From positions 310,001 through 374,000 of the forward strand of contig NZ_FREV01000004.1 in assembly GCF_900143545.1 (NCBI RefSeq): a DNA stretch of 64,000 bases, given 5' to 3'. The position numbers and the translations under genes are program-made. The DNA comes from Loktanella sp. Alg231-35 (lineage in GTDB: Bacteria; Pseudomonadota; Alphaproteobacteria; Rhodobacterales; Rhodobacteraceae). This document shows positions 34,768 through 44,169 of the stretch, in pieces. Each line of letters begins with the position of its first letter. Positions within the stretch are counted from its first letter, which is position 1. The notes under the pieces were generated by a model. The model saw only the letters and a program-made list of their open reading frames with translations. It had not been told where the DNA came from and did not search any database.

Positions 34768-35355
34768 TCATGGCAATTCGTCCGACGGGATAATCGGAAA
34801 GAAAACACCTTCTGAGCGGATGCCAAACCAGCGGCTGCCCGCATGATCGGCATGTTCGCAAAGCTCGACAAGACGGTAGAATGACTTGCGGTCTATGAGG
34901 GCCTCAAGGTTGGCACGCACCAGAATGTAGGGTGACGGCTCGCCCGTTTCGGCATCACGTTCAACGCGGATTGGGTGGTCAGGCCCGGCGATCATGACAT
35001 CGCCGACGTTAGTTTCAAACGCAAGCCCCGCACCTTGTTTGTTGAAATCGACAGCAACGAAGGGGGCATCATCGACAGTAATCCCGACCTTTTCAACGGG
35101 AGTGACTAAGACATAGTCATCCCCGTCCTTGCGCAGAATAGTTGCGAACAAGCGCACCAGTTCAGGCCGTCCAATGGGTGTGCCCATGTAAAACCACGTG
35201 CCATCGCGTGCGATCCGCATATCAATATGCCCGCAATGAGGCGGATTCCACAGATGCACCGGCGGCAAACCGCCTTTTTGGGCGGCCCGTGCGCTTTGCG
35301 CGAGGCTTTCTGCAGATGGGGTCACAATCTTTTGTGTGGTCATTGTTTTTGCCAT
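34768..35355 (-). CDS. DUF1285 domain protein
   Basis: A 195-residue cytoplasmic protein of the DUF1285 family: PPVHLWNPPHCGHIDMRIARDGTWFYMGTPIGRPELVRLFATIL is diagnostic, and the C-terminus ends RSEGVFFPIIP. No catalytic assignment is known to me. No convincing ribosome-binding site precedes ATG 35355; ATG at 35343 is also possible. Divergent from the moxR operon. Confidence 0.87.
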   Translation of the reverse strand: MAKTMTTQKIVTPSAESLAQSARAAQKGGLPPVHLWNPPHCGHIDMRIARDGTWFYMGTPIGRPELVRLFATILRKDGDDYVLVTPVEKVGITVDDAPFVAVDFNKQGAGLAFETNVGDVMIAGPDHPIRVERDAETGEPSPYILVRANLEALIDRKSFYRLVELCEHADHAGSRWFGIRSEGVFFPIIPSDELP

Positions 35356-35411
35356 TGGGTGTGATGGGATTATCTGTTCCTATGACGATATAGCCTAACC
35401 GGAGGAATGTC

Positions 35412-36419
35412 ATGGCCGCTGAGACCGATCTTGTTGCCCAAATCGAAGCATTGGGCACAAAGCTGATTGAGGCCCGCAGCAGCATCGCGGCCAGATTTAT
35501 CGGCCAGACCCGCGTGGTGGACCTGACGTTGACCGCGCTTATCTGCGGTGGGCATGCTGTGTTGATTGGCCTGCCGGGGCTTGGAAAAACCCGCCTTGTC
35601 GATACGCTATCCACGGTCATGGGGCTGAAGGGCAACCGCATACAGTTTACCCCCGATCTGATGCCCGCAGATATCCTCGGCTCTGAGGTGCTGGAAACAA
35701 CTGATGACGGCAAACGCGCCTTTCGCTTCATCGAAGGACCGGTCTTTTGTCAGCTACTGATGGCGGATGAAATCAATCGTGCCTCACCTCGGACGCAATC
35801 GGCACTACTGCAGGCGATGCAGGAAAAAGAAGTCACCATTGCCGGTGAACACCGATCCTTGGGCGTGCCGTTCCATGTGTTGGCCACCCAAAACCCGATT
35901 GAGCAAGAAGGTACCTATCCCTTGCCTGAGGCACAGCTTGACCGCTTTCTGGTCCAGATTGACGTGCCCTACCCGGATCGCGACACCGAAAAGGATATCC
36001 TGATCGCGACAACCGGCGTAGAAGAAGCGCAGTCAAAAGAGGTGTTCACCGCGCAGGAATTGCTGGATGCCCAGACACTGCTCCGCCGGATGCCAGTTGG
36101 CGAAAATATCGTCGAGATGATCCTCGATCTGGTCCGCGCCTGTCGCCCGGATGATGCCAACGCACCTGATCTGGTACGCCAGAATGTTAGCTGGGGACCG
36201 GGGCCGCGCGCGGCGCAGGCCCTGATGCTCACAGTGCGGGCGCAAGCCTTGCTGGAGGGGCGTCTTGCACCCTCGGCAGAAGATGTGCGCGCGATGGCCG
36301 TCCCCGTGCTTGAGCACCGGATGGCGCTATCATTTGCAGCACGCGCACGGGGCGAAAGCATCCATCATGTCATCAACACTGTTGCTGATCAGATCACAAC
36401 AGTGGCCTCTGCCGCATGA
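35412..36419 (+). CDS. MoxR family AAA+ ATPase
   Basis: A 335-residue chaperone-like ATPase. Walker A is GLPGLGKTRL (about 54-63), Walker B LLMADEINRASPRTQSALLQAMQEKEV, and sensor 1 HVLATQNPIEQEGTYPLPEAQLDRF. MoxR proteins work with VWA and DUF58 partners to activate or assemble enzymes and envelope proteins. It is the first gene of a four-gene operon, preceded by GGAGG. The stop overlaps the DUF58 gene by ATGA. Confidence 0.94.
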   Translation: MAAETDLVAQIEALGTKLIEARSSIAARFIGQTRVVDLTLTALICGGHAVLIGLPGLGKTRLVDTLSTVMGLKGNRIQFTPDLMPADILGSEVLETTDDGKRAFRFIEGPVFCQLLMADEINRASPRTQSALLQAMQEKEVTIAGEHRSLGVPFHVLATQNPIEQEGTYPLPEAQLDRFLVQIDVPYPDRDTEKDILIATTGVEEAQSKEVFTAQELLDAQTLLRRMPVGENIVEMILDLVRACRPDDANAPDLVRQNVSWGPGPRAAQALMLTVRAQALLEGRLAPSAEDVRAMAVPVLEHRMALSFAARARGESIHHVINTVADQITTVASAA

Positions 36420-37288
36420 CAACACCCCTCACCCTCAGATCCGCAGCCGAGGCGCTTGCCGCTCCGCTGCCGCCACTTTTGGCGGAGGCAGAGCATTTGG
36501 CGACTGCGGTTTTGTTGGGGGATCACGGGCGCAGACGGGCCGGAACCGGCGACACGTTCTGGCAATACCGCCCCGCACAACCGCATGACGCAGCGCGCAG
36601 CATCGACTGGCGCCGCTCGGCCCGGTCGGATGCCAGTTTCGTGCAGGACAAGGAATGGCAGATCGCGCAATCAATCCTGCTGTGGGTTGATCAGGCGGCA
36701 TCCATGTCTTTTCGCTCGGACGACAATCTGCCCACCAAGGCACAGCGCGCGCGCACATTGGGTCTGGCCACCGCCATCCTGCTGGCGCGCGGAGGGGAGC
36801 GTGTCGGCCTAACTGGCTTGCGCCTGCCCCCACGCAGGGGTGAAGCGCAACTGATGCAAATGGCCGAACTTTTGTCGCAAGACGGCGAAACCGACTATGG
36901 CGCGCCCGAAGCGCAGGGGATGCTGCCGCATTCGCGCGCATTTTTCATCAGCGACTTTCTGGGCGACATCCAACCCATTGAAGACGCGCTCTTGCGCGCG
37001 GCTGACCGCGGGGTCGGCGGTGCCCTGCTGCAGGTGCTTGATCCACAGGAAGAGGTCTTTCCCTTCGATGGGCGCACCATCTTTGAAAGCATGACCGGCG
37101 CGCTGCAACACGAAACGCTCAAAGCCAGCGATCTGAAGTCCCGGTATCTGGACAGATTAGCCGCCCGTAAGGACCGCCTACAGCATCTGGCCCGCACGAC
37201 AGGCTGGCAATTCCAGACCCATCACACCGGTGAAAGCGCCACAAATGCCCTGCTATGGCTTTATGGCGCGTTGGAGCGTCGCGCCTGA
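36416..37288 (+). CDS. DUF58 domain protein
   Basis: A 290-residue cytoplasmic protein with the DUF58 core RRAGTGDTFWQYRPAQPHDA followed by RSIDWRRSARSD, and a VWA-like continuation (LLWVDQAASMSF). Partner of MoxR in many bacteria. It overlaps moxR upstream by 4 bases and the next gene by a TGATG, so the four genes are tightly coupled. Function as a protein complex component is inferred from family context. Confidence 0.92.
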   Translation: MTTPLTLRSAAEALAAPLPPLLAEAEHLATAVLLGDHGRRRAGTGDTFWQYRPAQPHDAARSIDWRRSARSDASFVQDKEWQIAQSILLWVDQAASMSFRSDDNLPTKAQRARTLGLATAILLARGGERVGLTGLRLPPRRGEAQLMQMAELLSQDGETDYGAPEAQGMLPHSRAFFISDFLGDIQPIEDALLRAADRGVGGALLQVLDPQEEVFPFDGRTIFESMTGALQHETLKASDLKSRYLDRLAARKDRLQHLARTTGWQFQTHHTGESATNALLWLYGALERRA

Positions 37289-40041
37289 TGTGGTCGATCG
37301 GTCCCATAGGGTTTGCAGCACCATGGCTGCTGCTTGGTCTTATCGCCTTGCCCATCCTGTGGATCTTGCTGCGCGCGGTCCCGCCCGCCCCAATCCGCAG
37401 ACGCTTTCCCGGTGTCGCCTTGCTGCTCGGTCTGGCTGACGACGATAATCAGACGGATCGCACGCCCTGGTGGCTGTTGCTGCTGCGCATTCTTGCGGTT
37501 GCGGCGGCGATCATTGGCTTTGCGGGCCCTGTTCTGAACCCACAAAATGCACGCAGCGGAGCCGGTGATCTGGTCATCATTCTTGATGGATCATGGGCCG
37601 GTGCGCCAAGCTGGCAAGCCCGGATCGACCGCGTTGATACGCTCTTGTCCGAGGCGGCGGTGGCTGACCGCCGCGCTGCGGTGATCAACCTCAACGACTT
37701 GCCTGTTGACGACATTCCATTCGCCGCGCCCAGTGCGTGGCAAAACCGCTTGCCCAACATCCAGCCGCAGCCGTGGCAGCCGTCAGATGCCGCCGCTTGG
37801 TTTGCCCAAACTGACGAGCGGTATGAGACTTACTGGATTTCCGATGGTCTGGATTGGGACGGACGCGCCGATCTGCTAGCTGCCTTGGAAGAACGTGGAA
37901 CGGTGACGGTGTTCCAAACACCCCGCCAGACCGTTGGCCTGCGCCCCGCCCGGTTTGAGAACGGTGAAGTGCTTGTCTCGGCCACGCGTTCACCCATCGG
38001 CAATCCGCTGGATACAACTGTCACAGCCATCGGGCTGGACCCGGCGGGCGTTGAGCGTCAGCTTGCAACCGTTCCCTTGGTCTTTGCCCCCGGTGAGCCG
38101 ATTGCGGAAACCGCGATGGTCCTGCCCCCTGAGCTGCGCAACCGCATCACCCGGTTTGAGGTTGGCGCCACCCGTTCCGCCGGTGCGGTGAGCCTGACGG
38201 ACGATGCCCTGAAACGGCGCGAAGTTGCCTTGATCGCAGGGCGTGATGACCGCGAGGGATTGGAGCTGCTGTCGCCGCTCTATTATCTGCGCGAAGCGTT
38301 GGAACCGACCGCCGACATCATTGATGGCACGCTCGACGATGTCCTTCTGGCCAACCCTGACGTGATCATTCTGGCCGACGTAGCCAGCCTCGCTGGCAGC
38401 GAAAGCGATGCGGTATTGGAGTGGGTCGAGAGTGGTGGCATGCTGCTGCGCTTTGCGGGTCCGACACTGGCCGCATCCGATCAGGGCCGTATCGAAGAGG
38501 ACCCACTGCTGCCTGTGCGTCTGCGCTCTGGCGGCCGCTCTGTTGGTGGCGCGATGAGTTGGGGCGAGCCAAAAACATTGGCCCCCTTTGCCGAAGACAG
38601 CCCCTTCTTTGGGTTGCCCATCCCCGACGATGTGACCGTCACCAGCCAGGTAATGGCGCAACCTGATCCCACTTTGGCGGACCGGGTCATCGCGCAACTC
38701 ACTGATGGCACTCCGCTGGTCACACGCAAACTCAGCGGTGAGGGCCAGATTGTGCTGGTCCATGTCACGGCGAATGCAGAATGGTCCAGCTTGCCGCTCT
38801 CAGGGCTTTTTGTGCAGATATTGGAACGGCTCGCCGTTTCAACGCGTCCTGCGACCCCCGATGAGGCTGAACTTGCAGGCACCACCTGGTTGCCCGGTAA
38901 GGTGCTGGATGCTTTTGGCAGGCTTGAGGATGGTAGCGCCCTGCCCGGTGTAGCCGGTGAAGTGTTGGGCGCCGGTGTGCCAAGTGCCGCACTGCAACCG
39001 GGGCTCTATTCGGGGCGTGACAGACAGTTGGCCGTCAATGTGATCGGGTCCGAGACAACGCTGAGCGTAGCGGCGTGGCCTGCGCGGATCGCGATCGAAG
39101 GGATGGCCGTTGTGCGCGAAACCGCGTTGAAGGGCTGGCTACTCAGCGCGACCGTTCTGCTGCTTTTGTTTGATGTGATCGCCTCACTTGCCATCGGTGG
39201 CAGGCTGCGCGGACCGCGGGCTGATGTTGCGGCGGCTGCAGCACTGATGCTGTTGCTTGCCCCGCAGGCAGAAGCGCAAACGGCCGAAGAATTTGCCCTG
39301 CGTGCCACATCAGAGGTTGTTCTGGCGCATGTGCTGACAGGTGACCGCGAAACAGATGAAACCGCCGAGGCGGGCCTGCGCGGCCTGTCGCAGACCCTTT
39401 TCCGGCGCACCTCGATTGAACCGGCGGCGCCTTTGGGTGTGGACCTTGAAACCGATGAATTGGCCTTCTTTCCGATCCTCTATTGGCCCGTCACTGCCGA
39501 CCAATCGCTGCCCAGTCGCGCGGCCTATGGCAAGCTGAACCGCTACCTGCGGTCCGGCGGGATGATCATGTTTGATACCCGCGATGCGGATACGGCGCGC
39601 TTTGGCTCTGGCTCGCCGGAGGGGCGCAAACTACAGGCCATCGCCCGGTCGCTGGATATTCCGCCGCTAGAGCCGATCCCATCGGACCATGTGCTGACCC
39701 GCACATTCTATCTGCTACAGGATTTTCCGGGACGTTATGCAAGCCGCGATGTCTGGGTCGAAGCCGCCCCCATTGGGGCCGAACAAGTCGAAGGCATGCC
39801 CTTCCGTAATCTCAATGATGGCGTCACCCCGGTGATCATTGGCGGCAATGACTGGGCGCGCGCATGGGCGGTGGACACCAGTGGGCGGCGTATGTTCCCC
39901 GTTGGTCGTGGCATGTCTGGCGAACGACAACGCGAGATCGCGCTGCGCTTTGGTGTGAACGTCATCATGCATGTTCTGACCGGCAACTATAAGTCCGATC
40001 AGGTGCATGTCCCTGATCTGCTGGATCGGTTGGGGCAGTGA
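37288..40041 (+). CDS. BatA-like / DUF4159 fusion membrane protein
   Basis: A 917-residue protein. Residues 5-70 have two membrane helices with a BatA N-terminal signature (FAAPWLLLGLIALPILWILLR...RRRFPGVALLLGL). A large VWA/GATase-like region follows (about 90-600). A third helix at about 620-645 is followed by a signal-peptide-like hydrophobic stretch (AAAALMLLLAPQAEAQ) and a C-terminal DUF4159 domain (about 680-915). The start is ATG 37288, overlapping the DUF58 stop; the frame is open to 37255 upstream. The internal cleavable-looking segment is unusual. It acts at the inner membrane with the neighbouring VWA-like protein. Confidence 0.87.
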   Translation: MWSIGPIGFAAPWLLLGLIALPILWILLRAVPPAPIRRRFPGVALLLGLADDDNQTDRTPWWLLLLRILAVAAAIIGFAGPVLNPQNARSGAGDLVIILDGSWAGAPSWQARIDRVDTLLSEAAVADRRAAVINLNDLPVDDIPFAAPSAWQNRLPNIQPQPWQPSDAAAWFAQTDERYETYWISDGLDWDGRADLLAALEERGTVTVFQTPRQTVGLRPARFENGEVLVSATRSPIGNPLDTTVTAIGLDPAGVERQLATVPLVFAPGEPIAETAMVLPPELRNRITRFEVGATRSAGAVSLTDDALKRREVALIAGRDDREGLELLSPLYYLREALEPTADIIDGTLDDVLLANPDVIILADVASLAGSESDAVLEWVESGGMLLRFAGPTLAASDQGRIEEDPLLPVRLRSGGRSVGGAMSWGEPKTLAPFAEDSPFFGLPIPDDVTVTSQVMAQPDPTLADRVIAQLTDGTPLVTRKLSGEGQIVLVHVTANAEWSSLPLSGLFVQILERLAVSTRPATPDEAELAGTTWLPGKVLDAFGRLEDGSALPGVAGEVLGAGVPSAALQPGLYSGRDRQLAVNVIGSETTLSVAAWPARIAIEGMAVVRETALKGWLLSATVLLLLFDVIASLAIGGRLRGPRADVAAAAALMLLLAPQAEAQTAEEFALRATSEVVLAHVLTGDRETDETAEAGLRGLSQTLFRRTSIEPAAPLGVDLETDELAFFPILYWPVTADQSLPSRAAYGKLNRYLRSGGMIMFDTRDADTARFGSGSPEGRKLQAIARSLDIPPLEPIPSDHVLTRTFYLLQDFPGRYASRDVWVEAAPIGAEQVEGMPFRNLNDGVTPVIIGGNDWARAWAVDTSGRRMFPVGRGMSGERQREIALRFGVNVIMHVLTGNYKSDQVHVPDLLDRLGQ

Positions 40042-42107
40042 TGACAGGTGCGATTATCCTTGATCCGCTGATCCCGGTGGTTCTGCTGTTGGCCGTGACA
40101 GGGCTTGCGGTGCTTGCGTTCATCCTTGCCATCTGGCGGCGGCTGCCGGGCTGGTGGCTGCGTGGGCTGGCCGGGCTGGTCCTGCTTACCGCATTGGCCA
40201 ACCCCGCTATTCAGCAAGAAGACCGCGAACCGCTGACCGATATCGTCATACTTGTGGTCGATAAAAGCGCCAGCCAGCGCATCGGCGCAAGGCCCGATCA
40301 GAATGCGGTGGCCATTACCAATATTGAGGCTGAACTGGCGCGCCAACCCAACACCGAGCTGCGCAAAGTGACACTTGGCGATGCCGAAGGTGATCTTGGA
40401 ACAACCCTCATGACTGCCCTGTCCGAGGCATTGGCCGAAGAGCCGCAGGCGCGCATTGCAGGCATCATCCTTGTGACTGACGGACGCTTGCATGACATTG
40501 AACGCGCACCAGCCCTGACCGCGCCCATGCATACATTGCTCACTGGTGAACCAGAGGATTGGGACCGGCGACTGGTTGTCGAAAACGCGCCCGCCTTTGC
40601 GATCCTAGGGGAAGAAGTTAACCTGACACTGCGTGTCGAAGACCAGGGTGCCGCGCCCGAAAGCACGTCGGTGCCCCTGTCCATCGCGATTGATGGGGAC
40701 ACGCCCCTGGTCGTTCAGGTACCCATCGGTCAGGATATCCAACTGCCCGTCTCTCTGCCGCATGGCGGGATGAATGTGCTGCAGTTCAATATCCCCGAGG
40801 TCGAGGGGGAGTTGACCAATCGCAATAACGCCGCGGTTGTCCAGATTAACGGCGTGCGTGACCGCTTGCGCGTGCTGCTTGTGTCGGGCGAGCCGCATCC
40901 GGGGGAACGGACATGGCGCAACCTGCTGAAATCCGACTCTGCTGTTGATTTGGTGCATTTCACCATCCTGCGCCCGCCTGAAAAGCAGGACGGCGTGCCG
41001 GTGAATGAGTTGTCGCTGATCGCCTTTCCCACGCGAGAGCTTTTTCTTGAAAAGATCAATGATTTCGATCTTATCATCTTTGATCGCTACCGCCGCCGGG
41101 GCATTCTGCCCAGCGCCTACCTCGACAATATCCGCAACTATGTCGAACAGGGTGGTGCGGTGCTGATTTCATCCGGGCCGGAATATGGCTCTGCCGAAAG
41201 CATCTACCGTTCGCCATTGGGTGACATTCTGCCCGGTGCGCCCACGGCACGGGTCTTTGAAGAAGGATTTGTGCCGCAACTGACGGATATCGGCCAGCGA
41301 CACCCGGTCACCGAAGGGTTGGACCTGCTATCGCCCAATCCAGACGGCGAAGGGCCGGGCTGGGGGCGTTGGTTCCGTTTGATTGATGTGTTGGTGCCAG
41401 AGGCCGCAACAACCGTCATGTCGGGTCTTGATGATCGTCCGTTGTTGATCCTCAACCGGATTGGTGAGGGGCGCGTGTCCTTGATGGCGTCCGATCATTC
41501 ATGGCTATGGGATCGTGGCTACGAAGGCGGTGGCCCACAACTGGAGCTGCTGCGCCGTCTTGCGCATTGGATGATGAAAGAACCAGAGCTTGAAGAAGAG
41601 GCGCTGTGGGTTGAACCCACAGGACAAAGGATGCGGATCATCCGGCGCACCCTTGATCTGGAAACCGGTGATGTAACCGTGACCCATCCCGATGGCTCCG
41701 AGACCGTGCTGACGCTGGAAGAAGTGTCGCCGGGCCGGTTCGAGGCGCTGTGGGATGCGCCTGAAATTGGTCTTTATCGGCTAGATGATGGGGATGAGAC
41801 CTCTGTCATAGCGCTTGGGCCTTCGGCCCCGCGCGAGTTTGAGCAAACCATCGCAAGTGCCGAAACACTGCAACCGCTGATCGACGGCACACGCGGTGGT
41901 GTCATGCAGATCAGCGAGGGTGATGTGGGCATCCGCACTGTGCGCGAAGGCCGCCCAGCGGCTGGGCGCGGTTGGATTGGCATCACGCCACGAGGGGCCT
42001 ACCGGACTGCTGACATAAGTATCAATTCGCTGTTGCCGTCATGGGTTTATCTGTTGCTGGCATCACTGATGATCGTCGGCGCATGGCTGCGCGAAGGCCG
42101 CAGATAA
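40041..42107 (+). CDS. Large VWA/glutamine-amidotransferase-like membrane protein
   Basis: A 688-residue protein closing the moxR operon. Two N-terminal helices (about 8-30 and 38-55) precede a VWA-like domain with a DxSxS-type MIDAS (VVDKSASQ). A Rossmann/GATase-1-like domain lies at about 330-420 (YVEQGGAVLISSGPEYGSAESIY). A single C-terminal helix near residue 670 anchors it. No catalytic triad for amidotransfer is evident, so the GATase fold is probably structural. Start ATG overlaps the upstream stop (TGATG). Confidence 0.83.
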   Translation: MTGAIILDPLIPVVLLLAVTGLAVLAFILAIWRRLPGWWLRGLAGLVLLTALANPAIQQEDREPLTDIVILVVDKSASQRIGARPDQNAVAITNIEAELARQPNTELRKVTLGDAEGDLGTTLMTALSEALAEEPQARIAGIILVTDGRLHDIERAPALTAPMHTLLTGEPEDWDRRLVVENAPAFAILGEEVNLTLRVEDQGAAPESTSVPLSIAIDGDTPLVVQVPIGQDIQLPVSLPHGGMNVLQFNIPEVEGELTNRNNAAVVQINGVRDRLRVLLVSGEPHPGERTWRNLLKSDSAVDLVHFTILRPPEKQDGVPVNELSLIAFPTRELFLEKINDFDLIIFDRYRRRGILPSAYLDNIRNYVEQGGAVLISSGPEYGSAESIYRSPLGDILPGAPTARVFEEGFVPQLTDIGQRHPVTEGLDLLSPNPDGEGPGWGRWFRLIDVLVPEAATTVMSGLDDRPLLILNRIGEGRVSLMASDHSWLWDRGYEGGGPQLELLRRLAHWMMKEPELEEEALWVEPTGQRMRIIRRTLDLETGDVTVTHPDGSETVLTLEEVSPGRFEALWDAPEIGLYRLDDGDETSVIALGPSAPREFEQTIASAETLQPLIDGTRGGVMQISEGDVGIRTVREGRPAAGRGWIGITPRGAYRTADISINSLLPSWVYLLLASLMIVGAWLREGRR

Positions 42108-42116
42108 ATCCTGAGC

Positions 42117-43040
42117 ATGGCGATGATAAGTACGATCCTCAAGACGTTTGCCTTCATCTTGATCGGTGTCGTGGCGCTGGTAGGTTGCCAAACCGTGTGC
42201 AATTCCGGCAATGCACCCTTGCCGCCAAATGACACGCAAACGCTGCGCGTGGCGACTTACATTGTCCATTACATCATACTAGGCCGCGAGACAGGCGCGT
42301 GGTCCGTCGGAGATTGGGAGCGGCGGAAAGGTCCGCTGGATATGGCCTTCAAGGAAATCGATGCTGATGTCATCGGCTTTCAGGAGATGGAAAGTTTTGC
42401 CAGAGGCAGTGGAAACGACACCAATCTGACGCTTGATTGGCTGCTGACGAACAACCCCAGCTATGCAGCAGCCGCCGTGGGTGATCCGGCCGCGTTTCCA
42501 TCCACGCAACCGATCCTTTATCGCTCGGATAAACTGGCAGTCCTTGATCAGGGTTGGTTCTTTTTCTCTGAAACGCCCGATGTGATCTATTCGCGCACCT
42601 TCAATGGGTCTTTCCCCGCCTTCGCATCTTGGGCGCAGTTCGCAGATCAAGCCAGTGGAGAGGTCTTCCGAGTTGTGAATATCCACACCGACTATGCCAG
42701 CCTGTCGAACCGGCAGAAGTCGATCGCGCTGGTAGCAGAGCGCATTGCACCATGGATCGCGCAAGGCGAAACTCTGTTTGTGATTGGGGATTTGAATGCG
42801 CGTCTTGGCGGCAGGCTGGTGAACACTCTGGAAGACACCGGACTGTCGTTTGCGCCAGTTAGCGGGGCAACCTATCACTTCAATCGGGGGATCAATCTGT
42901 TTGGCGCGGTTGGTCACATCGCAAGCACGGATCATGCCCAATTGGTCGGCGACCCCATCGTCCTGCGCAAGAAATACGCCGGAGAATGGCCAACCGATCA
43001 CTACCCACTTGTTGCAGATTTTCAGTTGGGCAACCGCTGA
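42117..43040 (+). CDS. Lipoprotein with endonuclease/exonuclease/phosphatase domain
   Basis: A 307-residue protein with a lipoprotein signal (FAFILIGVVALVGC, Cys 24) and an EEP-fold (DNase I/inositol-phosphatase-like) domain. Catalytic positions are visible: Glu in VIGFQEMES, Asp/Asn in FVIGDLNARLGG, and the closing DH in WPTDHYPLVADF. Export implies an envelope nuclease or phosphodiesterase; the substrate is unknown. It starts 9 bases after the moxR operon and could be read through from it. Confidence 0.83.
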   Translation: MAMISTILKTFAFILIGVVALVGCQTVCNSGNAPLPPNDTQTLRVATYIVHYIILGRETGAWSVGDWERRKGPLDMAFKEIDADVIGFQEMESFARGSGNDTNLTLDWLLTNNPSYAAAAVGDPAAFPSTQPILYRSDKLAVLDQGWFFFSETPDVIYSRTFNGSFPAFASWAQFADQASGEVFRVVNIHTDYASLSNRQKSIALVAERIAPWIAQGETLFVIGDLNARLGGRLVNTLEDTGLSFAPVSGATYHFNRGINLFGAVGHIASTDHAQLVGDPIVLRKKYAGEWPTDHYPLVADFQLGNR

Positions 43041-43045
43041 ACGCG

Positions 43046-43384
43046 TTACTGCGTTAGGTCCACTTCAAACAGGGTCTCTGACCAACCATCAACGTTGCAG
43101 CGTGCGCGCACAAAGATCGTTGTTGTGCCGGCGGGGATGTCCACACCTGACAGCGACCGGGTGAAGGGTTGTTCGTTCACATGCGGGTGCGCCAGCTCTC
43201 GGATACCAAGGCTGTTGCCATCGGCGTCCAGCACCTCCCAGCCATCGGCATAGTGATCCCAACCGGTATCAGGATGCGACAAAGTCACGCTGACGTTCGA
43301 ACCATTGACCGTAACGGCTTCAACAACCGGTACATCGGCAAAGGCAGGGCCGGCGAGGAAGGCAATCAGGGCAAGGCATCTCAT
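43046..43384 (-). CDS. Small exported protein of unknown function
   Basis: A 112-residue protein with a signal peptide (MRCLALIAFLAGPAFA) and a compact beta-rich mature domain (VPVVEAVTVNGSNVSVTLSHPDTGWDHYADGWEVLDADG), ending with GWSETLFEVDLTQ. Proteins of this type are common in roseobacters; I know of no function. Its ATG overlaps the DUF599 stop (ATGA), so it is cotranscribed with that gene. The frame extends upstream to 43495 inside the DUF599 gene, which is antisense-free but not family-like. Confidence 0.78.
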   Translation of the reverse strand: MRCLALIAFLAGPAFADVPVVEAVTVNGSNVSVTLSHPDTGWDHYADGWEVLDADGNSLGIRELAHPHVNEQPFTRSLSGVDIPAGTTTIFVRARCNVDGWSETLFEVDLTQ

Positions 43385-44079
43385 GATCTGTCTTCTAGCA
43401 GAATTGAGCGGGGCAGTGATGCAAATTCGCGTGACCACAAAACCCAAAGCACGATGCAGGTCGCAATGATCAGGGCAATGGGCCCCAAAAGCCAAGCCAA
43501 CGCACCCATTGCAAAATACATGCCCCGCAGTCCGCGATTGAAATTGATGGCGGCGCGGATATTCAATTCCGCAGCCTGTGCTGCGCGGGGGTGCGCTGCG
43601 GGATCATTGGGGTCATTGGGTACAGCGGCCATCAGAACGGCGCAGTAGCCAAAGACACGATTGGCCCAGACAAATTTCAGGAAGGCGTTGGTCAGAAAGA
43701 GCGCTACAAGCCCCAACTTCAACTGAAAAACCAAGATAGGCACGGGCATCTCGGTCACTTCGGCGGCCAATCCACTAAGCGGTTCAGTATTGCCTGCCAA
43801 TGCCAGAACCCCGCCGACGGCCAACAGACATGTAGAAGCAAAGAAGGCTGTCCCCTGCCTTAGGCTGGCCAATATCTGACTGTCAAAGATACGCGGATCG
43901 CGGGTAACAAAGACCTTCATCCAGCTGCGGCGCTCTTCGGACATCAGCACAGTCACGGACGGACGCTTGGCGCCGGGGTGTTCGATCAACCAGCCAATCG
44001 CAAACCAAACCACAACAATCAGGCCAACGGCGCATAAATCGAGCGGGGCCAGCAAGGCCAGATGATCAAATAATCTCAT
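43381..44079 (-). CDS. DUF599 membrane protein
   Basis: A 232-residue integral membrane protein with about four helices and the DUF599 pattern: MKVFVTRDPRIFDSQILASLRQGTAFFASTCLLAVGG, then NFNRGLRGMYFAMGALAWLLGP. Function is unknown in the literature I recall. It is divergent from glcD and followed by the coupled small exported protein. Confidence 0.88.
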   Translation of the reverse strand: MRLFDHLALLAPLDLCAVGLIVVVWFAIGWLIEHPGAKRPSVTVLMSEERRSWMKVFVTRDPRIFDSQILASLRQGTAFFASTCLLAVGGVLALAGNTEPLSGLAAEVTEMPVPILVFQLKLGLVALFLTNAFLKFVWANRVFGYCAVLMAAVPNDPNDPAAHPRAAQAAELNIRAAINFNRGLRGMYFAMGALAWLLGPIALIIATCIVLWVLWSREFASLPRSILLEDRS

Positions 44080-44124
44080 AATCGCTGGTGTAGCCTTTTG
44101 ACATTAGACTTGCCAGATCGCAAA

Positions 44125-44147
44125 ATTGGTAATATATTCTTACCAAT
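44125..44147. promoter_or_regulatory. Palindromic operator upstream of glcD
   Basis: ATTGGTAA and TTACCAAT are separated by 7 bases (TATATTC), 22 bases before the glcD start. TTGGT...ACCAA half-sites are the type bound by GntR/FadR-family regulators such as PdhR, LldR and GlcC. A glycolate-responsive repressor or activator of that family, encoded elsewhere, is the natural candidate. Confidence 0.65.
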
Positions 44148-44169
44148 ATTACAGATTGGGAATCGCAAG

